Source of the DNA: a virus
Strand: one strand, 5' to 3'
IMG/VR virus record: IMGVR_UViG_3300029787_000021
Location: 1 to 64,000 of that record
Length of the DNA stretch: 64,000 nucleotides
Shown here piece by piece: positions 25,270 through 35,216 of this stretch (its first letter is position 1; each line of letters starts with the position of its first letter). The position numbers and the translations under genes are program-made. The notes under the pieces were generated by a model that saw only the letters and a program-made list of their open reading frames with translations, ran no database searches and was not told the origin of the DNA.

Positions 25270-26388
25270 TTATACTCCTGAGCCGGTTATATAAGCTCCT
25301 TTTTCATTAGTACCAAATACTTCGCCGGTTTCTAAGATAAATATCTTTTGACTAGGTATACGTACATATCTCCTTGTGCTTTCATCGTAATCATAAATAT
25401 GGCTACCAGATGTTGGGTATGTGCTATATTCCGTAAAAAACTTCTGCCCTACTGAGGAAGAGGTGTTATTAATAATATGAAATATAGGAGAATTAGTTGA
25501 ACTGCTATAAAATATTCTTTCTGTACCAGTATCTTTAAAATTAAAATAAAAAGTTTCTATGCTTCTTTCATTAGGATCAATTCCTACTATTGTAGTATTA
25601 TCCGCAAATAATTCGTGTCTAGAACCTTGAAATGATATAAAAGACAGCGCCGGTGTATCTTCGAAAAAGTCAGATACTTGTGCTGTATCTCCTACAGGGT
25701 TGTAGTTTGAACCAATAGCAAATAGTTTTGAACCATTATACCTACCGTTTATCCACCCGGTAGAATAGTAATTACTTTCCTGGACTGAAGCTTCTAAACT
25801 TCTTGAAGTAGCATTTTCTAAACTTGCAGTTATTTGTTCTAGGTTATTAGGTTGTAATTGACTCCTATCTCTATCTACTACAAACCTAAAATATGATTTT
25901 TTTACTTCTATTGCATTATTTTCATTTGCTTCGTATTGACTTAAATCAATTCTTCCTTCTACAAACGGTTCTAAGAATACAGTTTTATCTACAACATTAT
26001 TACTTCCTGTGATAAGATTATTAAAGAAAGGATCTCCTTCAGTATATGTTGAAGCACTAAGTAAAAGGCCGTCATGATCTTGAGCTTCTAATCTACCAAA
26101 TTGTATAAAGTAGTATCCGGTTTTTCGAGTAAGGTTAAGGTCTTTAAAATCTAATCTTGACGGACCTTGAGTTAATTGGCCAGACGACGATTGAAATATA
26201 GTTAATTCATTTAACTGATTTAAAGCACCTTCAACGTCAATTGCATTATCACTTTCAAAAGGAATCGATACTGCCCTAATTACATAATCAACTAAAGCTG
26301 CTCCAACTATATTAGATGAAGACATAAGTATGTTAATTGACCCGTCAGCTGGTTTTTGATTCGAAAAGTCTAGTAGATTAATTGGCAT
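25270..26388 (-). CDS. Tail structural protein
   Basis: 372 residues, beta-rich with many Ser, Asn and aromatic residues and no enzyme motif. Starts MPINLLDFSNQKPADGSINI. Its stop and the next gene's start meet at one base. It resembles other virion proteins of this region in composition only; the function is inferred from its place among fibre genes. Confidence 0.7.
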   Translation of the reverse strand: MPINLLDFSNQKPADGSINILMSSSNIVGAALVDYVIRAVSIPFESDNAIDVEGALNQLNELTIFQSSSGQLTQGPSRLDFKDLNLTRKTGYYFIQFGRLEAQDHDGLLLSASTYTEGDPFFNNLITGSNNVVDKTVFLEPFVEGRIDLSQYEANENNAIEVKKSYFRFVVDRDRSQLQPNNLEQITASLENATSRSLEASVQESNYYSTGWINGRYNGSKLFAIGSNYNPVGDTAQVSDFFEDTPALSFISFQGSRHELFADNTTIVGIDPNERSIETFYFNFKDTGTERIFYSSSTNSPIFHIINNTSSSVGQKFFTEYSTYPTSGSHIYDYDESTRRYVRIPSQKIFILETGEVFGTNEKGAYITGSGV

Positions 26389-27983
26389 TACTTAATATTG
26401 TGTGTTAGGATTCCGTTTGCATAATAAACGTCATCTGTTTCTACATTTAATTTATATACAGCTCCATTATACGATTCTTCTATTATGGATGTTATTTCAA
26501 TTTCTTCTCCTGCAGCATTCATAAACTTATCTCCAAGCTGTAGTTCAGTAGCATATTTAATTATCCACTCACTACCTCTTTTTACTATATGTAAATGAGC
26601 TTTAGTAGTTTTTAATAAACCGTTATTAAAGTTCCATACATACTCTGGGTTTGATGATGTATTGTTTATTACTTCAGCCTCTGTAGCTGTTCCGTCTATA
26701 CTTTCGTTAGACCATGCTCTTAAAGTATCAGCATTATCTGAATCTACTAATGTAGGAATATTTTTAGATAAAATTTTATCTCCTACTGATAGGTTTTCTA
26801 CTGCTGTTGTTGTTCCATCTGCTTTTGTAATCATAGTTCCTGCTACAACGCATAAATCTTGACAATCAGCTGCTGATGATACGTATCCGTAAGTACTTAT
26901 CGTAAGTGCATCCCCAATACCAGTTCCGAATCGTAATGCATAATAACCTGATGATAAATATCCGGTACCGGTTGCAGAAGTATATATTCTATCTCCTTGT
27001 ACAGGATTAGTTCCAGAACCATCATGATAATATGTAGAATAAGATCCTCCATTACAAGCAGCTAATAAAGTTCCTCCAGAAAACATTTGTACAGCAGTTC
27101 TTACGATCGGTGATCTAGTAGGTGTTACAGTAGGTGATGGTGTTGCACTAGGTGATGGAGTACTACTAACTGATACACTAGGAGTTACTGATGGAGTAAC
27201 GGATGGTGTTACTGACTTACTAGGAGTTTTACTCGGTGTTACAGAAGGTGTGCTCTGTGGTGTTACAGATACCGAAGGCGTTTTACTCGGTGTTACTGAC
27301 GGAGTAATAGAAGGTGTTGATGATACACCTGGTGTAGAACTTACCGTAATAGATGGTGTAATTGATGGAGTAACAGATACACTTGGTGTTTTACTTGGAG
27401 TAACGCTAGGGGTTACTGATGGTGTAACTGATGGAGTAACAGAAGCACTAGGTGTTTTAGATGGTGTAGCTGATGGTGTTTTTGTTGGTGTTATTGACAC
27501 ACTAGGTGTTTTACTTGGAGTAATAGATACCGAAGGGGTAACTGATACTGATGGGGTAGCTGAAGGTGTAACTGATACAGAAGGAGTTGGTGGTATAAAA
27601 TTAAAGTTATTTGTACACTCGTTTACACTTCTAAATATAAAAGTATTTACTCCTTGCCCTGAGGTTAGCGTAACTCCTCCGTTTAAATCATCTTTACCTA
27701 ATACATTTTTATAAGTAGTACTGTTTAAAGTAACACTTCCTGTTAAAAGAGAAGTACCAGTATACTCATCTACTATATCTGCATATTCACCATTAGCTGA
27801 TGCTGTATAGTCCCAGCCTCCTCCAGTTTCTGCAGCTGCATTAGGTCCTAAAATTTTATTTGCTTGAATTTCGGAGTTACAATATACAAAGAAAGGACCT
27901 GCATCCTGAATAGCACCTTGAGTACTACCGGTTGGGGTATCTTTAAATCCTATTACCTTATATTGAAATCCTAAAAAGCCCAT
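26388..27983 (-). CDS. Repeat-stalk adhesin with C-terminal Hint (intein-like) domain
   Basis: 531 residues in three parts. Residues about 1-130 form a beta domain. Residues about 131-292 are Ser/Thr-Pro repeats (SVTPSVTPSKTPS type), an extended stalk. Then comes a ~80-residue Cys-containing tip domain. From residue 378 to the end is a Hint domain: it starts CVVAGTMITKADG, has the block B TxxH (TKAH) and ends YYANGILTHNIK. The terminal His-Asn is present, but the next residue is Ile, so ordinary splicing is not possible; self-cleavage at Cys378 is. A late box lies 10 bases upstream. Confidence 0.82.
   Translation of the reverse strand: MGFLGFQYKVIGFKDTPTGSTQGAIQDAGPFFVYCNSEIQANKILGPNAAAETGGGWDYTASANGEYADIVDEYTGTSLLTGSVTLNSTTYKNVLGKDDLNGGVTLTSGQGVNTFIFRSVNECTNNFNFIPPTPSVSVTPSATPSVSVTPSVSITPSKTPSVSITPTKTPSATPSKTPSASVTPSVTPSVTPSVTPSKTPSVSVTPSITPSITVSSTPGVSSTPSITPSVTPSKTPSVSVTPQSTPSVTPSKTPSKSVTPSVTPSVTPSVSVSSTPSPSATPSPTVTPTRSPIVRTAVQMFSGGTLLAACNGGSYSTYYHDGSGTNPVQGDRIYTSATGTGYLSSGYYALRFGTGIGDALTISTYGYVSSAADCQDLCVVAGTMITKADGTTTAVENLSVGDKILSKNIPTLVDSDNADTLRAWSNESIDGTATEAEVINNTSSNPEYVWNFNNGLLKTTKAHLHIVKRGSEWIIKYATELQLGDKFMNAAGEEIEITSIIEESYNGAVYKLNVETDDVYYANGILTHNIK
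27108..27592 (-). repeat. Ser/Thr-Pro codon repeats in adhesin gene
   Basis: About 485 bp coding for roughly 160 residues of S-V-T-P-S / K-T-P-S units. The DNA copies differ mostly at third codon positions, so the repeats are kept for protein composition rather than being recent identical duplications. A similar block lies in the 28044-31901 gene; recombination between the two is possible. Confidence 0.9.
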
Positions 27984-27993
27984 TATATTTTAT

Positions 27994-28001
27994 TATAAAT
28001 A
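27994..28001 (-). promoter_or_regulatory. Late box TATTTATA (adhesin gene)
   Basis: Sense strand AATATTTATAATAAAA, 10 bases before the ATG of the Hint-domain adhesin. Confidence 0.65.
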
Positions 28002-28043
28002 TTTAAGTTAACATATATTTTTCTATTTTCCAACTTTTTCATA

Positions 28044-31000
28044 TTAAATCATACACATCATTGATGAACCAAAACTTGATCCATTCCAATACATTACTTT
28101 TGGTCCATTACTAAACCACCTAGCAGAAGGATAAGAAGTACTATTAGATAGTCTCCATATATAATTCGCTGATATAAAACTACTTGTATCAGTATACCAC
28201 GTACTTGGTGATGAAGACTGTGCAGCACAAGCCGATGTTTCGTCAGCTCCCCACCCTAACGTCTGTGCATATCTAGTACCTATCGGTGAATTAGATGGTG
28301 TTATCGAAGGAGTTTTCGATGGAGTTACCGAAGGTGTAGTACTAGGAGTTGCAGATGGAGTAACAGAAGCACTAGGAGTTTTACTTGGAGTAACTGATGG
28401 TGTAACCGAAGGTGTTACGCTAGGGGTAACAGAAGCACTTGGTGTTTTAGACGGTGTTACGCTAGGAGTAACTGATGCGCTAGGTGTTTTAGACGGCGTT
28501 ACTGAAGGAGTTACAGACGGTGTAACTGAAGGAGTAACAGATGCACTAGGAGTTACCGAAGGAGTTACCGAAGGAGTAACAGATGCACTAGGAGTCTTAG
28601 ATGGTGTTACTGATGCACTAGGAGTTTTACTTGGTGTTACCGAAGGTGTTACTGAAGCACTTGGTGTCTTAGATGGTGTTACCGAAGGTGTTACAGACGG
28701 CGTAACAGAAGCACTAGGTGTCTTAGATGGTGTAACAGACGGTGTAACAGAAGCACTTGGTGTTACTGATGGGGTTATCGAAGGAGTAACTGATACCGAT
28801 GCTGTCTTAGATGGTGTTACTGATACTGATGCTGTTTTAGATGGTGTTACTGATGGTGTTGCTGAAGGCGTCTTAGATGGTGTTATACTAGGAGTAATTG
28901 ACGGTGTTACTGATACTGATGGAGTAACAGAAGGCGTCGAAGATATTACCGGTGTAACAGAAACAGATGGTGTAGCGCTAGGAGTAACAGAAGGTGTTAC
29001 TGATGGCGGTACAAATAATCTAACTTCAAAGTTACAATCAAATGACATATCAAATACTGATATATCAAATATTAAATTTTTACCAGACTGCTTTTTAAAT
29101 GTATTATCTCTACTTATATCTTGTTGAGCAGCTATAATTAATGAACCACTTAATTCACCATCGAAAGTAGGACTTTCATCATCTATAATTTTTAATGCTG
29201 AACCTGATTTTGTAGGTACAAACTTATTATATGCAGTTGTGCTATTAAAAGAATATTTATCTCCTATATCATAAAGACCTGCTGATCCTGCTGATGCAGA
29301 TACTATTTCGATAGAGCCTGTGTAGTCTCTTTGTTCAAATGAACCAGATACTAATTTAGCTTTACTCCTATTTAATACGTTTGGTTTGATTATTACTCCT
29401 ACAGAAGCATTAGCTCTTGCAGGTATATAATCTTTAATAGATTTAAATAAAGTATTATCAAAAAATCTTATTAATGATACAAAGTCTTTTAAATCATATT
29501 TACTGTTATCTTTAGTATAGTCTTCTAATAGGGGTTTCAAACCTGAATATGAACTATTATGACTATCGTCTGGTGCTCCTATATAATCGTCTATATTTAT
29601 ACCTCCAGCAGCTGATGCTGAAAAGTGTATTTGAGTATTTATATTATCTGTTGGAGAAAAACCTACTTCTAAAGTATGTCTACCTGGTGATCTTTTATAT
29701 ATTTTTCTTCTTATGGTTCTATTAGCTAATAATGCATCTCCTTCTGCTAATGAACCGGTTACGTCTACCGTAACTCTATCTAAAGAGGTTAAGCTTTTAT
29801 CTTCTATGTCTATACTACCGCCCATATTAGGATGATTACCGCAGTAGTAATATAGGGTATCCGGAGCTGTTTGAGAGACTAAAAAAGTATATTTTAAATC
29901 TGTACCTAAGGTTCCTCCATTGTCTGACCATCCATTAGTATATTGATCTCCTGAGTTGTGCTCACCATCAGAGGTTGTTGATAAACGGATAGGATGAGTA
30001 CCATTAGTACTATCAGATTGATTAAATGTATAAGTATGTCCTCTTAATAAAGTTAGAGTTTCTTGCAATACTCCGTCTATATAATATCTATTACCTGCTC
30101 CTGGGTTATCAACTGTTATAGTGTATTCTCTATCTAATGATCCTGTTATATGTTCAGATGGAGATAAATAAACGTTTTGTTCTCTATCTATATCACCATC
30201 AATATTAATAGTTAATATATCAGAAGGTACTCCATAACAGTTTATTAATGCTCTTAAACCTCTTTCAGTTCCTTTAGCTTTAGTTATATAAGGAAGGTTA
30301 TGATAAATTCTTTTATATACTTCTTGTATATATGATTTTTTAGGCATAGGCTGTAAAAAGGCCTGAGGTCCGGATGATGCTGTAACGTGTGTAGTACTGC
30401 CTGATGTGTATTCCTGTCCTGTAAAATATGAGAATAGGTTTTCTAAAGTTTCATTACTAGAATATAATTTAACACCGAATCCTTTTAGTGCTTCTCCAAC
30501 TAAATCTCTAGATATTCCATGATTTAATCTATTATCATTATCATATTTATCAGACAGTGCTCTTTGGTAAATCCATATATTATCAAAGTGTTGACCTAAC
30601 ATATATGTAAATGTCAGTGCTTCATTATTACTAGTATCTTCTCTTATAAATGCGGGTATAGCGTTAGTAAGTGCATTAAAATTACTTACATCATAATTAG
30701 AAGCAGAAGAAACATTATCATTAAACCACGTTGTTGTAGCAGCATTACTGCTTGACATTAAAATATAAGGTCGAGAAGTATTAGATTTAGGCCAGGAATA
30801 GCTTCCGCTTTCATAATATAGAAATCTATCGTAGTGATCAAAGTTATCTACTACTCCCGAGATAAGTCCTTCATAGTATTCTATACTACCGGTTACGTCT
30901 GCGTTATTACTTCCCTGTGCTTTTAGCGTTGCTACACTACTGCTATATCCTTCTACTAATTGTAGTTTATATTTAAAGTTTCTTAATCTTTCCTCAGCTG

Positions 31001-31901
31001 ATCCAAAGTGTACAAAGTTTTCATAATCCTCATGATCTATACTTATAGATGAACCACTTTCATTAGCCATCGACATTAGTTCATAATAAGAACTACTTAC
31101 AGGGTAACTAAATAGTTCGTTAAAATTATAATACGGACTAGGAGTTCCTTGCTCATCATCTGTATCTACTTGATAATTAGGTCCTGCTAAGCTTTCAAAT
31201 ACTTCAGGATCTACTATTGTTTCCGCAGTTACTTCGTACGCTTGACTATCACTTATTATATCAATAATAGTTAATAGATCTTTTCTTTTTATAGATTTAG
31301 GTAAAGGTTCGTATAATTTTACTAATACGGCTGTTTGACCTTTATATTGCTGGGAGCTAATATTAACTCCTATGGCTAGTTTATTTTCTAAAAAGTTTAA
31401 CCTAAAATCACTAAAATAAGATTCACTATTTATAGAGGCTTCTATATTACTAGTTACTCTAGATATAAAACCATCTGATAGTTCTGGTGTTAAAAGTCTT
31501 AACTCCGTTCTGTCTTTTGAGATAGTCTCTATATAAAATCTTGGTTGATTAGTTCTTCTGCTATATAGGTTATTTACAAAGTTATAAACCAGTCTGATAT
31601 CTCCTGAGTTATAGCCTAATTCAATAGCATCTTGTACCGGATCTATTTCTATTCTTGACTCGCCAGACTTACCTGCTCCTGCTGCTGTAGCTAAAAACGA
31701 GTATCCTTTGTAATTATAAGATGATTTTAAGAGAACACCTGTAAGGTCATAAGCATGGACTTCCATGTTATTAACCCCTGTTTTAAATGTATTAGCTAGA
31801 GTAAAATCACCGACCAGTCTTATATCACTTTCATTATATAAGTCTATACCTGTTACTTGTTCAGGAAATAGTGAAACTACATTATACTCTATTTTAGCCA
31901 T
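28044..31901 (-). CDS. Giant tail protein with cupredoxin-like domain, Ser/Thr-Pro stalk and tip domain
   Basis: 1285 residues. The N-terminal ~580 residues are a structural tail domain with repeated SGSYSW- and SSSNA-type stretches. Around residues 590-700 a cupredoxin-like domain has THPIRL (His), YYYCGNHPNMGG (Cys, His, Met): the full set of type-1 copper ligands. A further structural region follows, then a Ser/Thr-Pro repeat stalk of about 240 residues. A ~75-residue C-terminal domain with Cys (ETSACAAQSSSPSTWYTDT) resembles the tip domain of the 26388-27983 protein. Likely an adhesin or large fibre. Confidence 0.82.
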   Translation of the reverse strand: MAKIEYNVVSLFPEQVTGIDLYNESDIRLVGDFTLANTFKTGVNNMEVHAYDLTGVLLKSSYNYKGYSFLATAAGAGKSGESRIEIDPVQDAIELGYNSGDIRLVYNFVNNLYSRRTNQPRFYIETISKDRTELRLLTPELSDGFISRVTSNIEASINSESYFSDFRLNFLENKLAIGVNISSQQYKGQTAVLVKLYEPLPKSIKRKDLLTIIDIISDSQAYEVTAETIVDPEVFESLAGPNYQVDTDDEQGTPSPYYNFNELFSYPVSSSYYELMSMANESGSSISIDHEDYENFVHFGSAEERLRNFKYKLQLVEGYSSSVATLKAQGSNNADVTGSIEYYEGLISGVVDNFDHYDRFLYYESGSYSWPKSNTSRPYILMSSSNAATTTWFNDNVSSASNYDVSNFNALTNAIPAFIREDTSNNEALTFTYMLGQHFDNIWIYQRALSDKYDNDNRLNHGISRDLVGEALKGFGVKLYSSNETLENLFSYFTGQEYTSGSTTHVTASSGPQAFLQPMPKKSYIQEVYKRIYHNLPYITKAKGTERGLRALINCYGVPSDILTINIDGDIDREQNVYLSPSEHITGSLDREYTITVDNPGAGNRYYIDGVLQETLTLLRGHTYTFNQSDSTNGTHPIRLSTTSDGEHNSGDQYTNGWSDNGGTLGTDLKYTFLVSQTAPDTLYYYCGNHPNMGGSIDIEDKSLTSLDRVTVDVTGSLAEGDALLANRTIRRKIYKRSPGRHTLEVGFSPTDNINTQIHFSASAAGGINIDDYIGAPDDSHNSSYSGLKPLLEDYTKDNSKYDLKDFVSLIRFFDNTLFKSIKDYIPARANASVGVIIKPNVLNRSKAKLVSGSFEQRDYTGSIEIVSASAGSAGLYDIGDKYSFNSTTAYNKFVPTKSGSALKIIDDESPTFDGELSGSLIIAAQQDISRDNTFKKQSGKNLIFDISVFDMSFDCNFEVRLFVPPSVTPSVTPSATPSVSVTPVISSTPSVTPSVSVTPSITPSITPSKTPSATPSVTPSKTASVSVTPSKTASVSVTPSITPSVTPSASVTPSVTPSKTPSASVTPSVTPSVTPSKTPSASVTPSVTPSKTPSASVTPSKTPSASVTPSVTPSVTPSASVTPSVTPSVTPSVTPSKTPSASVTPSVTPSKTPSASVTPSVTPSVTPSVTPSKTPSASVTPSATPSTTPSVTPSKTPSITPSNSPIGTRYAQTLGWGADETSACAAQSSSPSTWYTDTSSFISANYIWRLSNSTSYPSARWFSNGPKVMYWNGSSFGSSMMCMI
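28285..29010 (-). repeat. Ser/Thr-Pro codon repeats in giant tail protein gene
   Basis: About 725 bp encoding roughly 240 residues of units such as SVTPSKTPSA. Copies vary at synonymous positions (Pro as GGT/GGA, Val as AAC/TAC on the plus strand, and so on). Length change by slippage or unequal recombination is expected in such a tract. Confidence 0.9.
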
Positions 31902-31911
31902 TTACCTTTTA

Positions 31912-32283
31912 TTAGCCGGTTGTATTATTATTTGTTGGTTGGAAACTGTTTGCCTTTTCAAGCTCAAGTCTCAATATATCTTCATTAGAATCTACTAATT
32001 GAGCTCTAAGGTTAGCAATTTCATCTAAAAGCGGCTGTAATTGGTCATCTGTTTCATCAAGATCCACAAGTTCTGAGCTTCTTCTAATTAAGTATTCATG
32101 AGAAGAATTAGAGTTTCTTAATGGTATCTCTAAATAAAGTTTATTATACAACCTAAAAAATTCTGCTACAGTATCAGTATCAACTAATTCTATAGGAGGA
32201 ACAAACGTTTTAAAGTTTCTATCTACTACTCTTTCGAATTCAGTTCTGTTAAATACAGTTTTTTGTATATTAATTTCAGCCAT
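31912..32283 (-). CDS. Small coiled-coil virion protein
   Basis: 123 residues. Starts MAEINIQKTVFNRTEFERVVDRNFKTF and ends in a leucine-rich heptad region (LLDEIANLRAQLVDSNEDILRLELEKANSF), a probable coiled coil. It overlaps the 32276-33391 gene by 8 bases and lies between fibre and baseplate genes, so it is likely an adaptor in the tail. No known family is recognised. Confidence 0.75.
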   Translation of the reverse strand: MAEINIQKTVFNRTEFERVVDRNFKTFVPPIELVDTDTVAEFFRLYNKLYLEIPLRNSNSSHEYLIRRSSELVDLDETDDQLQPLLDEIANLRAQLVDSNEDILRLELEKANSFQPTNNNTTG

Positions 32284-33391
32284 TTTGAGTTACTTTAAAA
32301 ATATTATCATTATCTATAACTACTTCACTTCCGTCTAAAGATGAACTAACTAATATTTTGTAATATCTTTGAGGTTGTAAAGTATCCATATATAAATCAA
32401 AATAACTTCCATTACTATCACAACTAATCTTAGTATGTGTACTATTAAAGTCCACTACCATTTCATCTGTAAAATCATCTTTAATTCCATAATAAGAGTT
32501 TTCTGGTAGTGCTAGATTAGTGTTATAAATAGAAGCTGTAGTAAATGTTCTAGTAGGGTACTTTTGTTTAGCTGTTAGTCTAAATCTTTGTTTGCTAACA
32601 TTTTTATATGTACCTCTATTATTTTTTATTCCTATAGTAGCTACATCAGTACCTAATACAGATAATGACCCAGTACTATATGATGAATCATCCCAAGCTA
32701 TTTCTAGATAAGGAGAATATATAGTATTCGTGTCTCTGCTATAATATCTTAGTTTAATAGATGAAGTAGTTTCAAACTCGTATTCATCTGCTAATTTTAC
32801 TATAAAACCATAATTATCTATAGATTCAGAGTGTATTAATTTTACTGCGTTAGTTACGTCTATTGACATATCTAAATCACTATATAAAGGATATGATTGA
32901 GTTGTCTGCAGATCTAGCCCTAAAGATCCTGTATACCAATGTCCTCCTCCTGCGGCTGCTCCTGTATTACTACCTGAGAAAGAACCGGTTGTAAAACTAG
33001 GATAAGAGCTTACAGTCCATGCATTAGTTGCCCCGTCTGATCTATGTTTCCAAGTACATCCGCTGTTATTTACAGGATCATCATAATACTTACCTAAACC
33101 ATTATCCCATGATACAGCTAGTGGAAATGATTCTATACTTATATTATCTTTTAATTCTGTTGCATCTGCAAGAAAGTAGTTTAGACTTGCTGAAAATCCA
33201 CCTGTTACTTTACCGTTAAGGGTACTTTGTATTTCAGATAGACTATATTGAGTCAATATTCTAGAAGCTTTACCTTCCTGATTAACAGGGAATCCGCCAA
33301 TTTCAGCGATTTCATCTCTACCAGCATTTGAACCTGATCGTTCAGAGCTTATAAAGGTGTCTTTTTCTGGGTATAGTCTAAATATTGCCAT
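32276..33391 (-). CDS. Tail protein with DNRLRE-like beta domain
   Basis: 371 residues. It starts MAIFRLYPEKDTFISSERSGSNAG, which resembles the start of DNRLRE-type carbohydrate-binding beta-sandwich domains, and contains DVTNAVKLIHSES and IKLRYYSRDTNTIYSPYLEI, as such domains do. It lies next to gp6 and gp25, so a baseplate-attached or receptor-contact protein is likely. The domain assignment is from pattern alone. Confidence 0.68.
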   Translation of the reverse strand: MAIFRLYPEKDTFISSERSGSNAGRDEIAEIGGFPVNQEGKASRILTQYSLSEIQSTLNGKVTGGFSASLNYFLADATELKDNISIESFPLAVSWDNGLGKYYDDPVNNSGCTWKHRSDGATNAWTVSSYPSFTTGSFSGSNTGAAAGGGHWYTGSLGLDLQTTQSYPLYSDLDMSIDVTNAVKLIHSESIDNYGFIVKLADEYEFETTSSIKLRYYSRDTNTIYSPYLEIAWDDSSYSTGSLSVLGTDVATIGIKNNRGTYKNVSKQRFRLTAKQKYPTRTFTTASIYNTNLALPENSYYGIKDDFTDEMVVDFNSTHTKISCDSNGSYFDLYMDTLQPQRYYKILVSSSLDGSEVVIDNDNIFKVTQNG

Positions 33392-33392
33392 C

Positions 33393-35216
33393 TTATACTG
33401 TTGTTATTCTTCCTTTTATGTCCGAATTAGGATATTTTATTTCAAATATACAAGGATCATATGAAGGATATATTACGTTGTTTCTTAAAGCTGAGTTTAC
33501 ATCGTATTCGTATTTAGAATATACTCCGCCAACTTTATTTACTATCTCTATTTTCTGTACTGTTTGTACTCCTTTTACCTTATCAAGCAATGTATTCATT
33601 TTAGAAAGGTTTATAGGTTGATTTATATTTCTATTTTCTATTGCCATATATGATTTTATAGCATTAGTACAGTTAAGTAGTACTTGTCTACCTGTATGAT
33701 TAGGTAAAGCTAATACTTCAAAGTTTATACCTATATTAACTATAAATGCATCTTTAATATTTACTGAGTCAGTAATTAGCATATATTGTGATAAGTATTT
33801 CTTAAGATTTTCTTTTAGGTTTTGAGTAGATGTTATCAACTTACCATTATTATCGTAAGCTAAAACATACATTGATAATGCAAATGGATTATTATTTACT
33901 AAGCTTGTTGTAGCTTCATCTTGAGTAGCTTCATCTTGGGTAATAAACGTTTTAGCTACACTACCAAATCTAGCAGGTAAAGAGTTAGCTCTAACGCTAT
34001 AATCTTGTAATGTTACCGCTCTTCCCTGTTCACCGAAAGCTCTCATAGCATTTTCTCTTATTTCTTGAGTACTATCTCCGTCTTTACCTCCAGTAGCGGC
34101 TAAAGGATTAGTAAACGATAATGTATTAACATAAGTATCGTCCGTAGCACTTGTAGTGACTGCTTTGGTTGTTGTAATTGTATTAGCAGGTACGTTAGAT
34201 ACTATGCCTCCTCCTTTTAAATATTTTATAGTTAACGTAGTATTTGATGGAGCTAAGCCATAAGTACCGGTAAATAAGAAGTTTGAAGGATCATAAGAGT
34301 GATCCATTCTACTTATACCTTCTGCATTACCAACACCTACGTTATTGGGATTAGGTGTAATAGAAACATCTTCAGAAGGACTTACTCCTGCACCAAATTG
34401 TAGTTGTAAATTACCTTGAGAATTAAATCTAGTAACAAATCTTCTAGGCACTTTTCTTAATACTAATTTATGAGATACTCTATTACTGTCTGAGTCTGTG
34501 TTAGCTTCGTCGTCAAATATAGTTTCTTGTCCTAAGTAAGGTACTTCGTAATAAACGTTACTATTAGTATCAGTAACTGACAGTATTCCGACTATATTAC
34601 TATCGTCTACCGTAATAGTTTTAAATTTTTCTGCATTTCCAATAGCAACTGTTGTTGTTAATACTTCTCCTGAAAATGCTTTTGCTTTCTTTTTTAATGT
34701 ATATTGAGCTGGATTACCTGACTCTACAGAATGTACTGTAATATCAGTTGGATCTAATGAACTAGAAAAAGAAAAGTCTACTGATTTATCTATTATAAAG
34801 TCCGGTTGCCCTGATACATTAGCGGTTAATTGTGCGTCTTCACTTATTAATATTGCTTGATTAAAGTTAGGTTGGTAATTATCGCCGGATGCTAATGCTG
34901 CTACTTGTTGAGATACTTCTATTTCAACTTCTGATACTGTGGTAACTTTTGGTCTATACCCTAACATGTATGCTAACGAATATAAATTCTCAGGGTTTTT
35001 AGCATGTTGTATAAATGTTTCTTGTAGTTGTATATCTTGATAAAAAGATAATACATCACCAACATAAGATGCCATCTCTATAAACATCATACCTGGAGAG
35101 GTAGGAGAGAAATCGTTATACGAATCAGGATAGTAGTTTTTTGCAAACTCTACTAACTGGTTTTTAAAGTCAGCAAAATTCCTGTTTACGTATTTTATAT
35201 CTTTAGTTTTTGCCAT
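33393..35216 (-). CDS. 6: Baseplate wedge protein, T4 gp6-like
   Basis: 607 residues. gp6 forms the ring of the baseplate inner wedge. The N-terminal block (KYVNRNFADFKNQLVEFAKN, then FSPTSPGMMFIEMASYVGDV and YMLGYRPK) is the conserved gp6/baseplate-J-like region of T4-type phages, and the later SFTNPLAATGGKDGDSTQE and RAVTLQDYSVRAN segments also match. It joins gp25 at one shared base, the usual 25-6 arrangement. Confidence 0.92.
   Translation of the reverse strand: MAKTKDIKYVNRNFADFKNQLVEFAKNYYPDSYNDFSPTSPGMMFIEMASYVGDVLSFYQDIQLQETFIQHAKNPENLYSLAYMLGYRPKVTTVSEVEIEVSQQVAALASGDNYQPNFNQAILISEDAQLTANVSGQPDFIIDKSVDFSFSSSLDPTDITVHSVESGNPAQYTLKKKAKAFSGEVLTTTVAIGNAEKFKTITVDDSNIVGILSVTDTNSNVYYEVPYLGQETIFDDEANTDSDSNRVSHKLVLRKVPRRFVTRFNSQGNLQLQFGAGVSPSEDVSITPNPNNVGVGNAEGISRMDHSYDPSNFLFTGTYGLAPSNTTLTIKYLKGGGIVSNVPANTITTTKAVTTSATDDTYVNTLSFTNPLAATGGKDGDSTQEIRENAMRAFGEQGRAVTLQDYSVRANSLPARFGSVAKTFITQDEATQDEATTSLVNNNPFALSMYVLAYDNNGKLITSTQNLKENLKKYLSQYMLITDSVNIKDAFIVNIGINFEVLALPNHTGRQVLLNCTNAIKSYMAIENRNINQPINLSKMNTLLDKVKGVQTVQKIEIVNKVGGVYSKYEYDVNSALRNNVIYPSYDPCIFEIKYPNSDIKGRITTV

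Noticed and set aside
27250-27714. Plus-strand open frame rich in Gly, Val and Asp
   Set aside because: Antisense of the Ser/Thr-Pro repeats; no promoter, and the minus-strand protein has clear domains on both sides.
28285-29010. Repeat array resembling a CRISPR or satellite
   Set aside because: Unit lengths are irregular, there are no spacers, and the reading frame is kept throughout with synonymous changes; it is a coding repeat.
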